Shown here: positions 35,384-46,600 of the stretch, piece by piece | Position numbering within the stretch: position 1 is the stretch's first letter | How the letters are laid out: each line of letters begins with the position of its first letter | Source: Arenicola marina | Taxonomy: Eukaryota > Annelida > Polychaeta > Arenicolidae | Direction: 5' to 3' | Assembly: GCA_964019135.1 (NCBI GenBank) | Contig: OZ025252.1 | Coordinates: 5,100,823 to 5,164,822 of the forward strand | DNA length: 64,000 bases | Position numbers and translations under genes: made by a program | Notes under the pieces: generated by a model | Databases searched by the model: none | What the model saw: only the letters and a program-made list of their open reading frames with translations | Told to the model about the DNA's origin: nothing

Positions 35384-37258
35384 GCAAAAGTTGTTAACAG
35401 ACCAAATAAAAGAATTGAGTAAGTATTAGTAGCAGGAAACTTATTTCTGTCAGACACTCCTGGAATATAATGTTCTGGAACCTAAAAAAGTAAGAATTAA
35501 AGGTGAGTGTTTTGTATATAAACTTCTAGCAACTTATAAAATGGACCTCTCACGGTGATTGGGGCCAAACGTGGGGACCTACGGTGCGGCTGTTAGGGAC
35601 ATAGAATAATATAAAATCCATAACAAGCCATCTGATGGGGCTACACTTAGCGTATCACATGCAGTCTTCAATCGCCTGCTTTCAGGCCAGCAAAAAGAGT
35701 TGCTTTGACCCGGCGTTGAAAACAATAATGGCGCCGAAGCAGTCTGTGTAGACGTTAGGCTCTTGTTAGCAAGCCCAGCGATTGACGCATAAACAGCTAG
35801 TAATGGAAAAGCAAGCTACAAATGAAAAGTTGAATGATTGGTGGCTATGTTGGTTTTAAAGAAATGTGAAAACACCAACAACGATATAGTGAATTGCAAC
35901 TTTTTATGCCATCGGGAGCGTTTCACCGGCAAGAAAGCTGGTGTCTGCTGCCACTTTAGTGCGAGCCCGTGAGTGATGAAGTGGCCTGGTAAGCCCAAAG
36001 TCAGAATCACGATCAGTCATCAGATCAGTCATATTTTGAACAAAAATATATCAAAAGTAGAGATTCAAACTTATCGTGACACCATTCTGACGCAATAAAG
36101 TGTAGGACCCTACAACTATTGTTCTTAAATTTTTACTCAATTCTTTGTACCTCAATTCCAGCAGCGGACTCCTACTGACGCAAGATATTTTAAATTCAGC
36201 TTCAAAATCGCAAACGCGAGGGATGCCGAACAAAAGCGATTTACATGACGGTACTTTCCAGAGGATTACTTTTAATTGTTCGCTCTTACGCACTAACATT
36301 ATTCATCAGTGTTCATACAGATGTTTGTGGTTTGATCTGTACTAATCGCATGTGAATGAACGGAAGTTCTCACGCCAATCGCTGTCACATAGTGACAATC
36401 TCATTCGGCCTGATATGCCTGATACAACAGACATCAATCATGACGGTGATCTTTAAAATTTGAATTTAAAATAAGCTTATAAGTAATTACGTCTATGATC
36501 TTCTGGTTTTTTTTAGCATATGTTGGGGAGTTAAATCAGAAAAAGCAAGTTAGTACCGATAATACATAAGCCCCTAGACTAAAGATCCACTTTACATATC
36601 TAGGCATGGCTAAATTTTCTTTGACTTTGTTATGCGAGTCACGATACGAAACCTTGGACCACAAATATATGCCGTGAATAAAGACCACCCTCTAAATACA
36701 ATGGTCTCAATGTCTCACACCTGCAATCAGGAAGTAAGAGGTACAATCAATAAGTATCCAAATGAACGTTGAAGTATAGGCCTATATATTATTTGGACTA
36801 ACATGTAAATTATCGTCGCTATATTGAACCGAAAAATTGGTCCAGAAATGGCGAAGGCTATGCGCAATGGTTAGTTTTTTTCACAATAAGGTCAGCTTGC
36901 TGGAGCACACATTTCATAAGTTAAAGAGGGAACACAAACAAGATCAGACAATAAATGTCCAATATATATAAGTGTCAGCTATATACGGTATATATACTGA
37001 TTGATGAGAATTCATGACATGTCGAGGCCGGGTTACGCGCCGGGTCACTATGCGCAGTATTCTTTATGTACACTAGACAGTAATTAAGTGGCGCCAATCT
37101 GCCTTAATTCACTTCAGAAAAAACGGTTTAATAGATAAAATGGTTGCTTAGTTTGAAAGGGACCCTATATATATGACCTACATAATGTCATATCACACAT
37201 TTATGAACCGACGTACAATAAAACTTGATCTTATCTTATCGTATCAGTAAGTAGGACG
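35384..37258. other. Intergenic, nothing recognised
   Basis: AT-rich DNA with no convincing exon on either strand. Short frames (for example the 82 codons minus at 36051-36299) have no recognisable motif. Confidence 0.35.
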
Positions 37259-37411
37259 CAGTGGTGGATCCATGGTGGGGGGGGGGGGTACAGGGGGCTC
37301 AGGGGGCACGTGCCCCCCCCCACCCCCCACTTCGCTGAAAAAAAGGCCTCTTTGAAAAATCGGCGCCTGAATAGTATACTTAAATAAAGTAAGTTCCTGG
37401 ATCCGCCACAG
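37259..37411. mobile_element. Small MITE with G-run/C-run centre
   Basis: Starts CAGTGGTGGATCCATGG and ends with the imperfect complement CCTGGATCCGCCACAG, so the terminal inverted repeats are about 16 bp. A G-run pairs with a C-run just inside the left end (37276-37330). It has no coding capacity and I saw no clear target duplication. Confidence 0.6.
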
Positions 37412-37642
37412 GAATGAATGATGCGGGTAGAACTTTTCGGACTAAGAACCTATTAAGAATCCCTCATGAATGTAACGTTTCGCACCATAACTCCTGCCAA
37501 GTGGTTCTGGCAGTGTACTATATCTATATTTGGCCACAGTTGACAGGTTACGTAGACTGTATTGGCCAGTAATCATGACTAATAGACGTGTCAAACATCA
37601 CCACGTCATGCAACCAGTGAAAGCAGCGTCACTGGCCTTTTT

Positions 37643-37875
37643 CCTGGTCAGTATAATTAAAGACCCGGCTCTCGTGGTATTGTAGTATTTCTGGTCGCAG
37701 ACCCGAATGGACGCTGACAGTTTACACCCCGAACTGACGGCCGGGATTCTATCCGGCGACCCTTCGCATCCAGGTTAGGCGAACACCAACCGCATTAGAT
37801 CAAAGGGAACTTCCACTTGGAGGCCCTTGGTTTATTTTATCCGCTGGCCGAGCCTGGGCCCAGATGATGATCACA
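37643..37875 (-). mobile_element. SINE-like repeat, copy 1
   Basis: Matches 38507-38722 across CCCGAACTGACG...TCCGGCGACCCTTCGC and CATCCAGGTTAGGCGAACAC, then CAACCGCATTAGA.CAAAGGG. Read on the minus strand, the segment resembles a tRNA head (TAATGCGGTTGGTGTTCGCC...) with a degenerate B box (GGATAGAATC here, GGATCGAATC in copy 2). Confidence 0.6.
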
Positions 37876-37876
37876 C

Positions 37877-38390
37877 CCCAGCTAACAATTTAACTACATG
37901 ACAACGTTGACGAGACGTTAGTTTTGGTTGAGATAACGTTGTGACCACGTGAAAGGGTATGTTTTTTTACGTTGCCTGAACGTTTTCAGATAACGTTGTC
38001 CGACATTCAGTCCAGTATTAAAATTATGCCTTCTGTGAGAAATAACTGCGTATATGATGAATTAATCAGAAGCATAATTGCCAAATATAATCAATTACAT
38101 ATTGTTTTCATGATGTCTACTTTTTCAGATAACGTTGTCCTAACGTTGGGAAAACGTCCACTCTCGACTTCTCACAATTTTGTATTTATAACAACTGCTG
38201 CACGCAGCCAAGTTTTATTAGTCGCTACAGAGGGCAAAGGCTTTATTTTTATGGGATAACGGCTAGAAATTATTAGTTCTATGTTTGCGACAAACGTTGC
38301 AACAACGTTGTCCTGGTGTTAACTTTGAGATGACCTGATTACAACTAAAAATCAACGTTTTTATCAAACGTTGTGTGTTTGCTAGGACCC
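37877..38390. mobile_element. Non-autonomous DNA element with ACGTT-rich ends
   Basis: Lies between the two SINE-like copies. ACGTTGT/ACAACGTT motifs recur about a dozen times near both sides (37907-38000 and 38127-38375). The ends look like imperfect inverted repeats (CCAGCTAACA... against the complement of TGTTTGCTAGG). It has no gene. Family not assigned. Confidence 0.5.
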
Positions 38391-38506
38391 CACGTACCCT
38401 TTCCCGAATCGACTGCGACCTCGCAGTGGCCGTCGCAACCAGCCGTCAATGATCCGGACGAACGCTGGCCCGATCCTGTGGCTCCAGGTGGCTCCGCAAA
38501 TTCGTA

Positions 38507-38722
38507 TCCTGGTCACGGCGCAAATTAAATGTACTATTTCTGGTCCCAGCCCCGATTGGATCCGAAGGTTTACCCCCCGAACTGACGAGATTCGATCCGG
38601 CGACCCTTCGCGGGGGCCCGCATCCAGGTTAGGCGAACACCAACCGCATTAGAACAAAGGGAACTTCCCATTTGGCCCGAGGCTCGTGTTGTCCTTTATC
38701 CACCGGGCCCGGACGAGATATC
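38507..38722 (-). mobile_element. SINE-like repeat, copy 2
   Basis: Counterpart of 37643-37875 with an extra GGGGGCCCG insertion near 38610. Its tRNA-like B box is better preserved (GATTCGATCC on the plus strand at 38589-38598). Confidence 0.6.
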
Positions 38723-38804
38723 ACACTATTTCAGTTTTTCAGTATCCCGATTTCTGGCGTGTTGTACGAAAATGTGGCTTCCTTCAAAGATTGAAACAGC
38801 CATG

Positions 38805-38985
38805 AAATGTTGACTACTTATTGACATAACCTAGCTTCAGCAGGTATAATGAAGAAAAAACTCGGGGGGACTTAATACATTGTTGGGTTGGGTAGGGGGG
38901 AGAGGGGGGGGGGCGGTCCGCGGAAATGTTGACTATACTTATTGACATAACCTAGCTTCAGCAGGTATGATGAAGAAGAAAGACG
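38805..38985 (+). repeat. Two ~50-bp direct repeats
   Basis: AATGTTGACTA(TA)CTTATTGACATAACC followed by TAGCTTCAGCAGGTATRATG occurs at about 38809-38855 and again at 38928-38978. A G-rich segment separates them. Confidence 0.8.
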
Positions 38986-39281
38986 CGGTTCCGCGGTAAA
39001 GCCTTTTACACCTCCGATATCGATATCCCCTCTGCATGGAGGGGTATTTTTTTTCCGTTGACCCATTTTCAGAGTCGCCCCCCCCCCCCCCCCCCCGGTC
39101 GCAAGTTTTAAAATATGGGGTGTCTTTTCTTTTTTGTTATAAACGCCCGCTCCTTCGGGCATATCAAGGGGAGAAAAACAGGAATTTACTAAGCTTATCC
39201 CGATTTGCAGCGTACAATAAAGGATAACTTGCATATAGGCCTATTCGCACTAAAACAAAACACAGGTGTAATACCTTAAAA

Positions 39282-42200
39282 ATGGCGACACTGGAAAGAC
39301 TTCGCAAGTTTCTGCAGTTTTGGTACTATCAGTATATTCTACATAGCGGCATTTATATGCTTGAAACTTGGGAGAGAACAGTATTTAGTATCCTTTTTCA
39401 CAAGAACGTGTTATTTATAGTGCGAGCGTGGCCTTTAACCAAATTGGTAGATCCACATCAGACCAGACGTAGCCGTAGCCGTAGGTACACTATAATTTAA
39501 TGAAGTATAATCTGTATTGTCTGTAATTGTAAATCAGGTTAGCCTAAAAATCAGACGTTAATGTCTTGACAGTCTGAAGGATGTCGATCCTTCAGACTGT
39601 CACGACATTAACATCTGATTTTCAGGCTATAATCAGGTTAGGCCTACAACAGATAGATGATGATGAGTCATGAACATGAACACAAAATAGTCATTATCCT
39701 AGAGCGCCTCCTCCACCCCATCCTCCCTCAGCCAGCAGCCCAATAACAGCTATAAGCATTCTCATTGGCCCAAAGTGCTTCCACCCCCCCCCCCCACTCC
39801 CGAATGCTATGCATAATGGCCGAACAGTATAACGGATGAGTCGCTCTCACCACCCCTTACCATAGGTAGAGGGGGGGTGGTGGTTGGGGTTGGTCGAGCT
39901 GCGAAGGGATTAGTCTGCGGCAATTTTGTGGGGGGGGGGGCAAGGGGATTAGCCTGCGGCAATTAGACTATCTGTTGTTTTTAGCGTTGTCTCACCAGGA
40001 TGACTGCAAGGCTATTGCGGAGTTGTATACAACGGTCTGGGTTGGTGTGATCGATTATATGAAAGAATAGGCAGTGAAAGTTTATAGAGATTTAACAACA
40101 AATTTATTTAACATAGACCAACAACTTCTTTTATACCCAATTTATCCATGATATCCATAATCAACCAATTGGTTAGATTGTTGTACTGAAACCTTTAGGC
40201 AGGTAGACAGTGACACCTGCTAAAGACAGCTTTGACAAAGAAGAAACCACAATTCAATTACATGCCAATGTGACTATGGAGTTATTATCAAAGGGCTACC
40301 AGTTCCAGATGGCAGGGAAGTTTTAACTAATTTAATAAACCAGCAAATTTAACAAGTTGTTATCAAAGGATGTGGCGTTGTGTTGTGGATTGTTATAATG
40401 CTGTTCTCAATTGGATATATATGCGAGTTATCCGCCAGTAAATGGGTGAAAACCAGAAATTAAGCGAGAATTCATAATCATAAACGAAAGTGCATGAAAA
40501 TTGGGCTGCACGAATATCCTCAAAAATCCTTACTCTACACGCTCATTGCCATTAAAATCCACGTTATCAATGCTCATTACGGGGCTCCCCCCACGGTAAA
40601 TTGGCTGTGTGCAAAATGTTGATAAAGGCAAGGCAAGCCCGACCACCCACCCCCCACCCCCTTCCAGCCAGCAGACACCCAATCGTCGAGGCACGCAGAC
40701 TAATCCGCTGGCTAGCTACACCCCTCCCCCGCCCCCCCCCCCCCCACTCCCCTTAAATCCTTTGGCAGTTTGGCTGTTCGGCCATTATGAGTGTACACTG
40801 CCGCACCCCCCTCCCTACCTGACCACCTGGGGTTCATAGAAATACTGGATCGGGCCGAATCGCGCCGGAACGGACTACAACGATGTCTTGCAACAGCAGA
40901 CAATTCAAATCACAAGTATATACACATTTTTATGAATACTTGGTTGTCTTGGTCGTCTTCTTACCAGTTTTCTGTTGCGGTTTCTTTCCAGCAGGTGGGG
41001 TGCTTGGCACTCTCAGTTGGCCATCATTGGAAGATATCTGTGCCTTTTCTTGGATACCAGAGCTTTTGAAGAATTTCTATTTCTGACACTCTCTGTCTTC
41101 TGCTGATTTTATTGCATAAATATAAGGTGCGATGAACAATCTTTGAAAAGTAAGAGCTAGGGTGCGTGGAGATATGCAAATAGAGTATGTAGCGGTTGGG
41201 GTTTTCAACTAATGAGCTGCTTCAAAACATGATTCATGCAATTTGTCTGGAGCTCAAAGTATTTGAGTCACCTGTTTGGAGTAGGAGCGTGCTGCTTTCG
41301 GAAAGGCCTAATATTGTTAGATTTTTAGGAACTGGGTCCGGTTGAGGCTCAAGAGGTAGATACTGCCGCTTCTTATTTCTTTTTCACAGCTTTTTCTATC
41401 TTGAGTTCTTGGTGACACCTACATGTTCGATCCATTCCAGTATTTTTATGAACCCACTACCTGTATGTTGCCTGGTATACATTTTTTTTTCTGGTGAATT
41501 TAGGGGGCTGCATTTACATGGCTACGAAACCAGTTGGTGTATGCCCACTTTGACTGGTCCTTTGACTGCCTCCCTCTCACCCTCTGCCCCCTACCCCCCA
41601 TTGGTGTTCAAATGATGGTCCAGCACTCAAAGTAGGTAAACTAACCATTGCATTTATGAACCAGCCTGGACCGCCACTTTTTAATATCCTTTTCAATCAG
41701 CTGCCATCCTTTTTTGAATGTAATGGGGTTTTACTGTTTTGAATGAGATACTATCAGCATGCCAAATAAATGTGAATTTGTAATTGAATATTCAAGTTAC
41801 CTTGGCAATATACTTAAACTAGGCATGCAACATAGCCCACCGGCCCCAGGGAGGACTGGAGGGCTATCAATTACTTAACACAACCTGCTACACGAAAACA
41901 GGGTTGTGCCAAGGATTTTTAGATTCCATAAAAAAATGAAGACACCATATATATTTGATATTTTTATGCCCAGGATACATTTATAAAAACCTAGGCAGTA
42001 AAATTAAAGGCTCCAGGATTGGCTACAATTATAAAAGATATAATGTCAGCATAGCCATCCCAGATAACCAATTACTTGATTCCCCTGTTAATTTACATTG
42101 GAAAATGCCATCCTTTGACATGAATATAAATGGTCATGAAAATAGTTTTCCAGTTACATGTAATTTGTCACCTAGGTCTATGTTTAAGGTTTGATATATT

Positions 42201-42473
42201 GTACAATCTATATGACTATAAAGGAGTATGTTGCCTAGTGATTGTCTTCAGGATATGAGACCAGAAAACTGTGTAAGGCAATGACATATTTGTAGGTTTC
42301 CTTAATTTGTCCAAGCCTCGTTGGTGATTGCATTCACTGCCATGGCATCCTACACAGCCTACCTCTTCCTCCCGGGACACCTAGCCATGCTGGTGCGATT
42401 CTCAGAACACCTCTTTGGACCTGGTGAGGAAGGACAACTGGAAGTTCAGGAAATAGAGTCAATGTCTGGCTAA
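39282..42473 (+). CDS. SPTSSA: Serine palmitoyltransferase small subunit (ssSPT, SPTSSA-like), two exons
   Basis: Small membrane protein that binds the SPTLC1-SPTLC2 heterodimer in the endoplasmic reticulum and stimulates the first step of sphingolipid synthesis (serine plus acyl-CoA). Exon 1 is 39282-39387 and exon 2 is 42316-42473, totalling 264 bases, 87 residues plus stop. Exon 1 encodes FLQFWYYQYILHSGIYMLETWERTVF minus its first residues' context, matching the family core (YYQY...YMLE.WERTVF). Exon 2 continues SLVIAFTAMASYTAYLFLP, aligning without gaps to the vertebrate second half (AM..YT.Y.F.P). Met26 occupies the position of human SPTSSA Met28, which sets C16-CoA preference; SPTSSB has Val there. 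The tail (GPGEEGQLEVQEIESMSG) is acidic and longer than in the 71-76-residue vertebrate proteins. The splice sites are weak (TTTA|GTATCC; TCCAAG|CC) but are fixed by the alignment. Confidence 0.88.
39540..39633. mobile_element. Hairpin miniature element with 44-bp arms
   Basis: TAGCCTAAAAATCAGACGTT...GTCTGAAGGAT is followed, after a GTCG loop, by its near-perfect complement ending TTTTCAGGCTA. The same AATCAGGTTA sequence lies on both sides (39532-39541 and 39635-39644, offset by a couple of bases), which may be a target duplication. This would be a tiny foldback element inserted in the SPTSS intron. Confidence 0.65.
40930..41076 (-). CDS. Possible last exon of an unknown minus-strand gene
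   Basis: A 48-codon open stretch on the minus strand, starting after an AG and ending in a stop codon. It encodes KFFKSSGIQEKAQ..., then a proline/lysine-rich tail (PPAGKKPQQKTGKKTTKTTK). The composition looks like the C-terminal tail of a nuclear protein, but another frame over the same bases is also open, and I recognise neither. It lies inside the SPTSS intron on the opposite strand. Confidence 0.2.
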   Translation of the reverse strand, partial: KFFKSSGIQEKAQISSNDGQLRVPSTPPAGKKPQQKTGKKTTKTTKYS

Positions 42474-43612
42474 CATACACAGTGTACCAGGGTCTTCGCG
42501 ATGCCCCATTCACTACCCCTGGGCACTGCTTCTGCTGCTTGACGAGGAGAGAGATTGTGTGGATAGCTGTCGATGACAATGAAGACTGGGTCTCAAGGTC
42601 TGCGGAGTGCCTAAACGTCTGAGCCATCCAGTCATCTAGACTACGCTGCTTTATACAGAGCTACAGAATATAGATATGTATATATTTGTAGCTGTATCAC
42701 CCAGTCCACTAACTTCAGCTGGTGTCATCAAGTGCCACAACATATATATTTTTGTCACAAGGCTTTTTATTCCTTTATGTGATACGTTCATTTCCTGTGT
42801 AAACGTCATTTGACTCTTACCATTCTCAATATAATGTCATTTTTCATCGAGGCGTTTAGCCTTATTCATAGATGTAATGAAATCTTGGAATGGTACAACT
42901 TAGGCTTTTATGGGCAGTGCATAATAACTAATGTAATCTTATCTTAATAATCCACTGTGATATTCACGTATTCAGCAAGATGTGGGACCATTGGTAAACA
43001 ATCGGCTAAGATATTGGTATTGACAGTTTGCATTGTTAACATATATGGTGTCCTACAGTACCTAGAATTATTGTTGTGTCAACCAACATATTGCGATGTC
43101 TGGGGAAGTTCATTAATGCAAAGTAAAATAGTTTCCCCCGCCTTGTTCTACATTTCCATTCTACAATAGATAATTATATGTGAGTAATCCCCCATAAAGT
43201 TGAAATTGTTTCACATCGGTGTGAATGCAAGCATTGCTATATTTTATCATTTCTGCAATTTCAGTGTTTTGATAATGTTCAACTGAAATTAATACTCAGT
43301 TAAGGATTAAAAAAAATTCTCACGATCGTTACCGTCGCTTGCACGTTTATGCTTATATCTAGCCTAATTGTCTTGTATCTTGTACTTTATTTAGGTGTGA
43401 TAATTTATCTTTTTTCGAGAATAGTAGCGCGTTCATGCCTGGCTTGGTCAGTAATCCATGCATTGTTCTGGTCACTTTTACTTGATGAGCACAAATAACA
43501 AAAGAAAGAAATAAATGCGATATTTTCCCATGTGTGACTTCGCTTTCTTTGTAGATAACATAGATAGAACATGTAGTAATTTCAATCTATCAGGTAACTT
43601 AATTGCGTTCTG
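42474..43612 (+). other. Downstream of SPTSS: 3' flank
   Basis: An AATAAA at 43510-43515 could end a 1-kb 3' untranslated region of the SPTSS transcript. The minisatellite begins about 100 bp later. No other gene seen. Confidence 0.4.
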
Positions 43613-46600
43613 CGGGATCAGCCCAGCGGTCGGTTCGTTTTGCTGGATAAACCTAGCGGTCGGTGCGCTCTGCTGGATCCGCCCAGCGGTCGGTGCGCTT
43701 TGCTGGATCCGCCCAGCGGTCGGTGGGCTCTGCTTGGTCAGCCCAGCGGTCGGTTCGTTTTGCTGGATCCGCCTAGCGGTCTGTGCGCTCTGCTGGATCC
43801 ACCCAGCGGTCGGTGCGCTCTGCTGGATTAGCCCAGCGGTCTGTGCGCTCTGCTGGATCAGCCCAGCGGTCGGTACGCTCTGCTGGATTAGCCCAGCGGT
43901 CTGTGCGCTCTGCTGGATCTGCCCAGCGGTCGGTGCGCCCTGCTGGATCCGCCCAGCGGTCAGTGCGCTCTGCTGGATCCGCCCAGTGCTCGGTGCGCTC
44001 TGCTGGATCAGCCCAGCGGTCGGTTCGTTTTGCTGGATAAGCCCAGCGGCCGGTGCACTCTGCTGGATTAGCCCAGCGGTCGGTGCGCTCTGCTGGATCC
44101 ACCCAGCGGTCGGTGCGCTCTGATGGATCAGCCCAGCGGTCGGTGCGCTCTGATGGATCAGCCCATCGGTCGGTGCGCTCTGCTGGATTAGCCCAGCGGT
44201 CGGTGCGCTCTGCTGGATCCGCCCAGCGGTCGGTGCACTCTGCTGGATCAGCCCAGCGGTCGGTGCGCTCTGCTGGATCAGCCCATCGGTCGGTGCGCTC
44301 TGCTGGATTAGCCCAGCGGTCGGTGCGCTCTGCTTGATCCGCCCAGCGGTCGGTGGGCCCTGCTTGGTCAGCCCAGCGGTCGGTTCGTTTTGCTGGATCC
44401 GCCTAGCGGTCGGTGCGCTCTGCTGGATCCACCCAGCGGTCGGTGCGCTCTGCTGGATTAGCCCAGCGGTCGGTGCGCTCTGCTGGATCAGCCCAGCGGT
44501 CGGTGCTCTCTGATGGATCCGCCCAGCGGTCGGTGGGCCCTGCTTGGTCAGCCCAGCGGTCGGTTCGTTTTGCTGGATCCGCCTAGCGGTCGGTGCGCTC
44601 TGCTGGATCCAGCCAGCGGTCGGTGCGCTCTGCTGGATTAGCCCAGCGGTCGGTGCGCTCTGCTGGATTAGCCCAGCGGTCGATGCGCTCTGATGGATCG
44701 CCCAGCGGCCGATGCACTCTGCTGGATTAGCCCAGCGGTCGGTGCGCTCTGCTGGATCCGCCCAGCGGTCGGTGGGCCCTGCTTGGTCAGCCCAGCGGTC
44801 GGTTCGTTTTGCTGGATCCGCCTAGCGGTCGGTGCGCTCTGCTGGATCCACCCAGCGGTCGGTGCGCTCTGCTGGATTAGCCCAGCGGTCGGTGCTCTCT
44901 GATGGATCCGCCCAGCGGTCAGTGCGCTCTGCTGGATCTGCCCAGCGGTCGGTGCGCCCTGCTGGATCCGCTCAGCGGTCAGTGCGCTCTGCTGGATCCG
45001 CCCAGCCCTCGGTGCGCTCTGCTGGATCAGCCCAGCGGTCGGTTCGTTTTGCTGGATAAGCCCAGCGGCCGGTGCACTCTGCTGGATTAGCCCAGCGGTT
45101 GGTGCGCTCTGCTGGATCCACCCAGCGGTCGGTGCACTCTGCTGGATCAGCCCAGCGGTCGGTGCGCCCTGCTGGATCCGCCCATCGGTCGGCGCGCTCT
45201 GCTGGATCAGCCCAGCGGTCGGTGCGCTCTGCTGGATTAGCCCAGCGGTCGGTGTGCTCTGCTGGATCAGCCCAGCGGTCGGTGCGCTCTGCTGGATTAG
45301 CCCAGCGGTCGGTGTGCTCTGCTGGATCAGCCCAGCGGTCGGTGCGCTCTGATGGATCCGCCCAGCGGTCAGTGCGCTCCGCTGGATCTGCCCAGCGGTC
45401 GGTGCGCCCTGCTGGATCCGCCCAGCGGTCAGTGCGCTCTGCTGGATCCGCCCAGCGCTCGGTGCGCTCTGCTGGATCAGCCCAGCGGTCGGTGCGCTCT
45501 GCTGGATCCGCCCAGCGGTCGGTGGGCCCTGCTTGGTCAGCCCAGCGGTCGGTTCGTTTTGCTGGATCCGCCTAGCGGTCGGTGCGCTCTGCTGGATCCA
45601 CCCAGCGGTCGGTGCGCTCTGCTGGATTAGCCCAGCGGTCGGTGCGCTCTGCTGGATTAGCCCAGCGGTCGATGCGCTCTGATGGATCCGCCCAGCGGCC
45701 GATGCACTCTGCTGGATTAGCCCAGCGGTCGGTGCGCTCTGCTGGATCCGCCCAGCGGTCGGTGGGCCCTGCTTGGTCAGCCCAGCGGTCGGTTCGTTTT
45801 GCTGGATCCGCCTAGCGGTCGGTGCGCTCTGCTGGATCCACCCAGCGGTCGGTGCGCTCTGCTGGATTAGCCCAGCGGTCGGTGCGCTCTGCTGGATCAG
45901 CCCAGCGGTCGGTGCGCCCTGCTGGATCCGCCCAGCGGTCAGTGCGCTCTGCTGGATCCGCTCAGCGGTCGGTGCGGTCTGCTGGATCAGCCCAACGGTC
46001 GGTGCGCCCTGCTGGACCTGCCCAGCGATCAGTGCGCTTTGCTGGATCCGCTCAGCGGTCGGTGTGGTCTGCTGGATCAGCCCAACGGTCGGTGCGCCCT
46101 GCTGGATCTGCCCAGCGGTCGGTGCGCTCTGCTGGATCCGCCTAGCGGTCGGTGCGCTTTGCTAGATTCACCCAGCGGTCGGTGCGCTCTGCTGGATCAG
46201 CCCAGCGGTCAGTGCGCTTTGCTGGATCCGCTCAGCGGTCGGTGTGGTCTGCTGGATCAGCCCAACGGTCGGTGCGCCCTGCTGGATCTGCCCAGCGGTC
46301 GGTGCGCTCTGCTGGATCAGCCCAGCGGTCGGTGCGCCCTGCTGGATCCGCCCAGCGGTTAGTGCGCTCTGCTGGATCAGCCCAGCGGTCGGTGCGCCCT
46401 GCTGGATCCGCCCAGCGGTCCGTGCGCTCTGCTGGATCAGCCCAGCGGTCGGTGCGCCCTGCTGGATCCGCTCAGCGGTCGGTGTGGTCTGCTGGATCAG
46501 CCCAGCGGTCGGTGCGCTCTGCTGGATCCGCCCATCGGTCGGTGCGCTCTGCTGGATCAGCCCAGCGGTCGGTGCGCCCTGCTGGATCCGCCTAGCGGTC

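Larger units (their letters stand above)
39388..42315 (+). other. Intron of the SPTSS gene
   Basis: A 2.9-kb intron in phase 1. It contains a perfect hairpin (about 39540-39633), several C- or G-runs (for example 39784-39797, 39930-39939 and 40726-40745) and a possible minus-strand exon at 40930-41076. No other gene is clear. Confidence 0.8.

Noticed and set aside
35075-35422. 115-codon plus-strand frame
   Set aside because: It lies wholly across the inverted-repeat element at 35041-35383 and reads through both arms.
41955-42194. 79-codon frame as an extra SPTSS exon
   Set aside because: The SPTSS protein aligns without gaps using only the two called exons, and this frame has no related residues.
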